Source of the DNA: an uncultured Caulobacteraceae bacterium
GTDB lineage: Bacteria > Pseudomonadota > Alphaproteobacteria > Caulobacterales > Caulobacteraceae
Assembly (NCBI GenBank): GCA_903884915.1
Contig: CAISGS010000217.1
Coordinates: forward strand, 1 to 5,956
Length of the DNA stretch: 5,956 nt
Direction of reading: 5' to 3'
The first letter of the stretch is position 1, and each line of letters starts with the position of its first letter. The notes below the pieces were generated by a model, which was not told the origin of the DNA, did no database searches, and was given only the letters and a program-made list of their open reading frames with translations. The position numbers and the translations under genes were made by a program. Shown here in pieces: positions 5,260-5,956 of this stretch.

Positions 5260-5956
5260 ATGGGGTCTGAAAACCAAAGGCTTGAGGCGCAGCGGGCGCT
5301 CGCGACACTGGGTCTGGCGTCAGGCGCTGGTCTAGAAGAGGTGCGCCGTGCGTTCCGAGGCCGGGTCATGGCCGACCATCCCGACCGCCCCGGCGGGGAT
5401 GCTCAACGCTTCAATGAGGCCCTGCAGGCCTACCGGCTCCTACAGGCGAAGTTCCAAGCTGCGGGCGTGAGCGCTAAGGCCACCGCTCCTACCCCACCCG
5501 TCATCGTAACCATCACCCCAAAAGAGGCCTTTACCGGTGGCGAGCGGCGCCTGCCCTCACCCAGCCAACCCGACCGCGTGGTGACCCTTCCGGCAGGCCT
5601 TCGCGATGGCGCCCGGCTTCGGGTCGGCGATGATGTCTATGAGGTCCATATCCGCAATCGCAGCGAACTGCGGGCTGAAGGCGATGACCTGCACTTGACG
5701 GTCAATGCGCCGTCCGACCTCATGCACAATGGCGGCCGTCTGGCGATCCAGACCCCGGCGGGCCCTAGGCACATCTATGTGGCCCGCCAGTCAGGTCCGG
5801 TCATCTGTCTGAATGGCCTAGGCCTGCCCGCCACCCGCAGCCACGCGCGCGGTAGCCTCTATGTCCACCTGTTCGCCAATCGCGACCGGCCCGCAGACCT
5901 TGTCGCCTCACCCAACCCGGGCACCCCCGCCCAAGAAAAACGCCGCCGCTTCGCCA
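5260..5956 (+). CDS. J-domain protein with DnaJ/CbpA-like C-terminal domain (3' end beyond the window)
   Basis: Open frame of at least 232 residues with no stop before the window edge, so the gene is partial. The ATG at 5260 is the first possible start after the in-frame TGA at 5233. Residues about 10-64 form a J domain: the ALATLGL opening, helix II EEVRRAFRGRVMA, the Hsp70-activating HPD at 40-42, then GGDAQRFNEALQAYRLL. After a short Ala/Pro linker (66-80) comes a substrate-binding domain: VTITPKEAFTGGERR, the VTLPAGLRDGARLRVG loop, ELRAEGDDLHLTV, and GLGLPATRS.ARGSLYVHLF, all typical of DnaJ C-terminal domains. There is no CxxCxGxG zinc finger and no Gly/Phe-rich region, so it is not canonical DnaJ but a CbpA-like or smaller co-chaperone. 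It presumably stimulates DnaK in the cytosol. From residue 205 onward the visible sequence is polar and Pro-rich. The ribosome site is weak. Confidence 0.87.
   Translation, partial: MGSENQRLEAQRALATLGLASGAGLEEVRRAFRGRVMADHPDRPGGDAQRFNEALQAYRLLQAKFQAAGVSAKATAPTPPVIVTITPKEAFTGGERRLPSPSQPDRVVTLPAGLRDGARLRVGDDVYEVHIRNRSELRAEGDDLHLTVNAPSDLMHNGGRLAIQTPAGPRHIYVARQSGPVICLNGLGLPATRSHARGSLYVHLFANRDRPADLVASPNPGTPAQEKRRRFA

Noticed and set aside
5815..5824. Perfect 10-bp palindrome GGCCTAGGCC
   Set aside because: It encodes the conserved GLGLP stretch of the J-protein C-terminal domain, is isolated, and is short enough to arise by chance in GC-rich DNA.

Overview
The window is a compact, GC-rich chromosomal segment from what looks like an alphaproteobacterium, most likely of the Caulobacterales or a close relative. 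The reasons are the gene content (a DUF2125 protein, a CM-type protein with a long C-terminal part, hisC next to tyrC, pdxH next to a J-protein), the codon usage, and a near absence of GANTC, the site of the cell-cycle methyltransferase CcrM (two sites counted by eye in 5956 bases). I see no mobile element, RNA gene, CRISPR array or long repeat. It reads as ordinary core-genome DNA with a few odd details.

Layout. On the minus strand at the left is a ChaC-like gamma-glutamylcyclotransferase (46-588). Divergent from it is a tight four-gene plus-strand cluster: a DUF2125 membrane-anchored protein (630-1667), a chorismate-mutase-like protein (1669-2418), a HisC-type PLP aminotransferase (2458-3570) and a TyrC/TyrA-type prephenate dehydrogenase (3583-4515), with gaps of 1, 39 and 12 nt. 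Converging on it is pdxH (minus, 4519-5181), whose stop codon lies 3 nt from that of tyrC. Divergent from pdxH is a J-domain protein with a DnaJ/CbpA-like C-terminal domain (from 5260), which runs off the right edge.

How the genes fit together. The plus-strand cluster looks like the end of tyrosine biosynthesis: chorismate to prephenate (mutase), prephenate or arogenate oxidation (TyrC), and transamination by a HisC-family enzyme that probably serves histidine and aromatic amino acids. PdxH makes the PLP that HisC needs, but it is on the other strand and the link may be chance.

The most notable feature is that the chorismate-mutase-like protein lacks the conserved catalytic lysine: it has no lysine in its first 87 residues, and the loop that should carry it is shortened. 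One active-site arginine is also replaced by leucine. Its C-terminal part looks like a shrunken prephenate-dehydratase/ACT arrangement. It may be a degenerate enzyme or a regulatory pseudoenzyme. I did not find a clearly undescribed multi-gene system.
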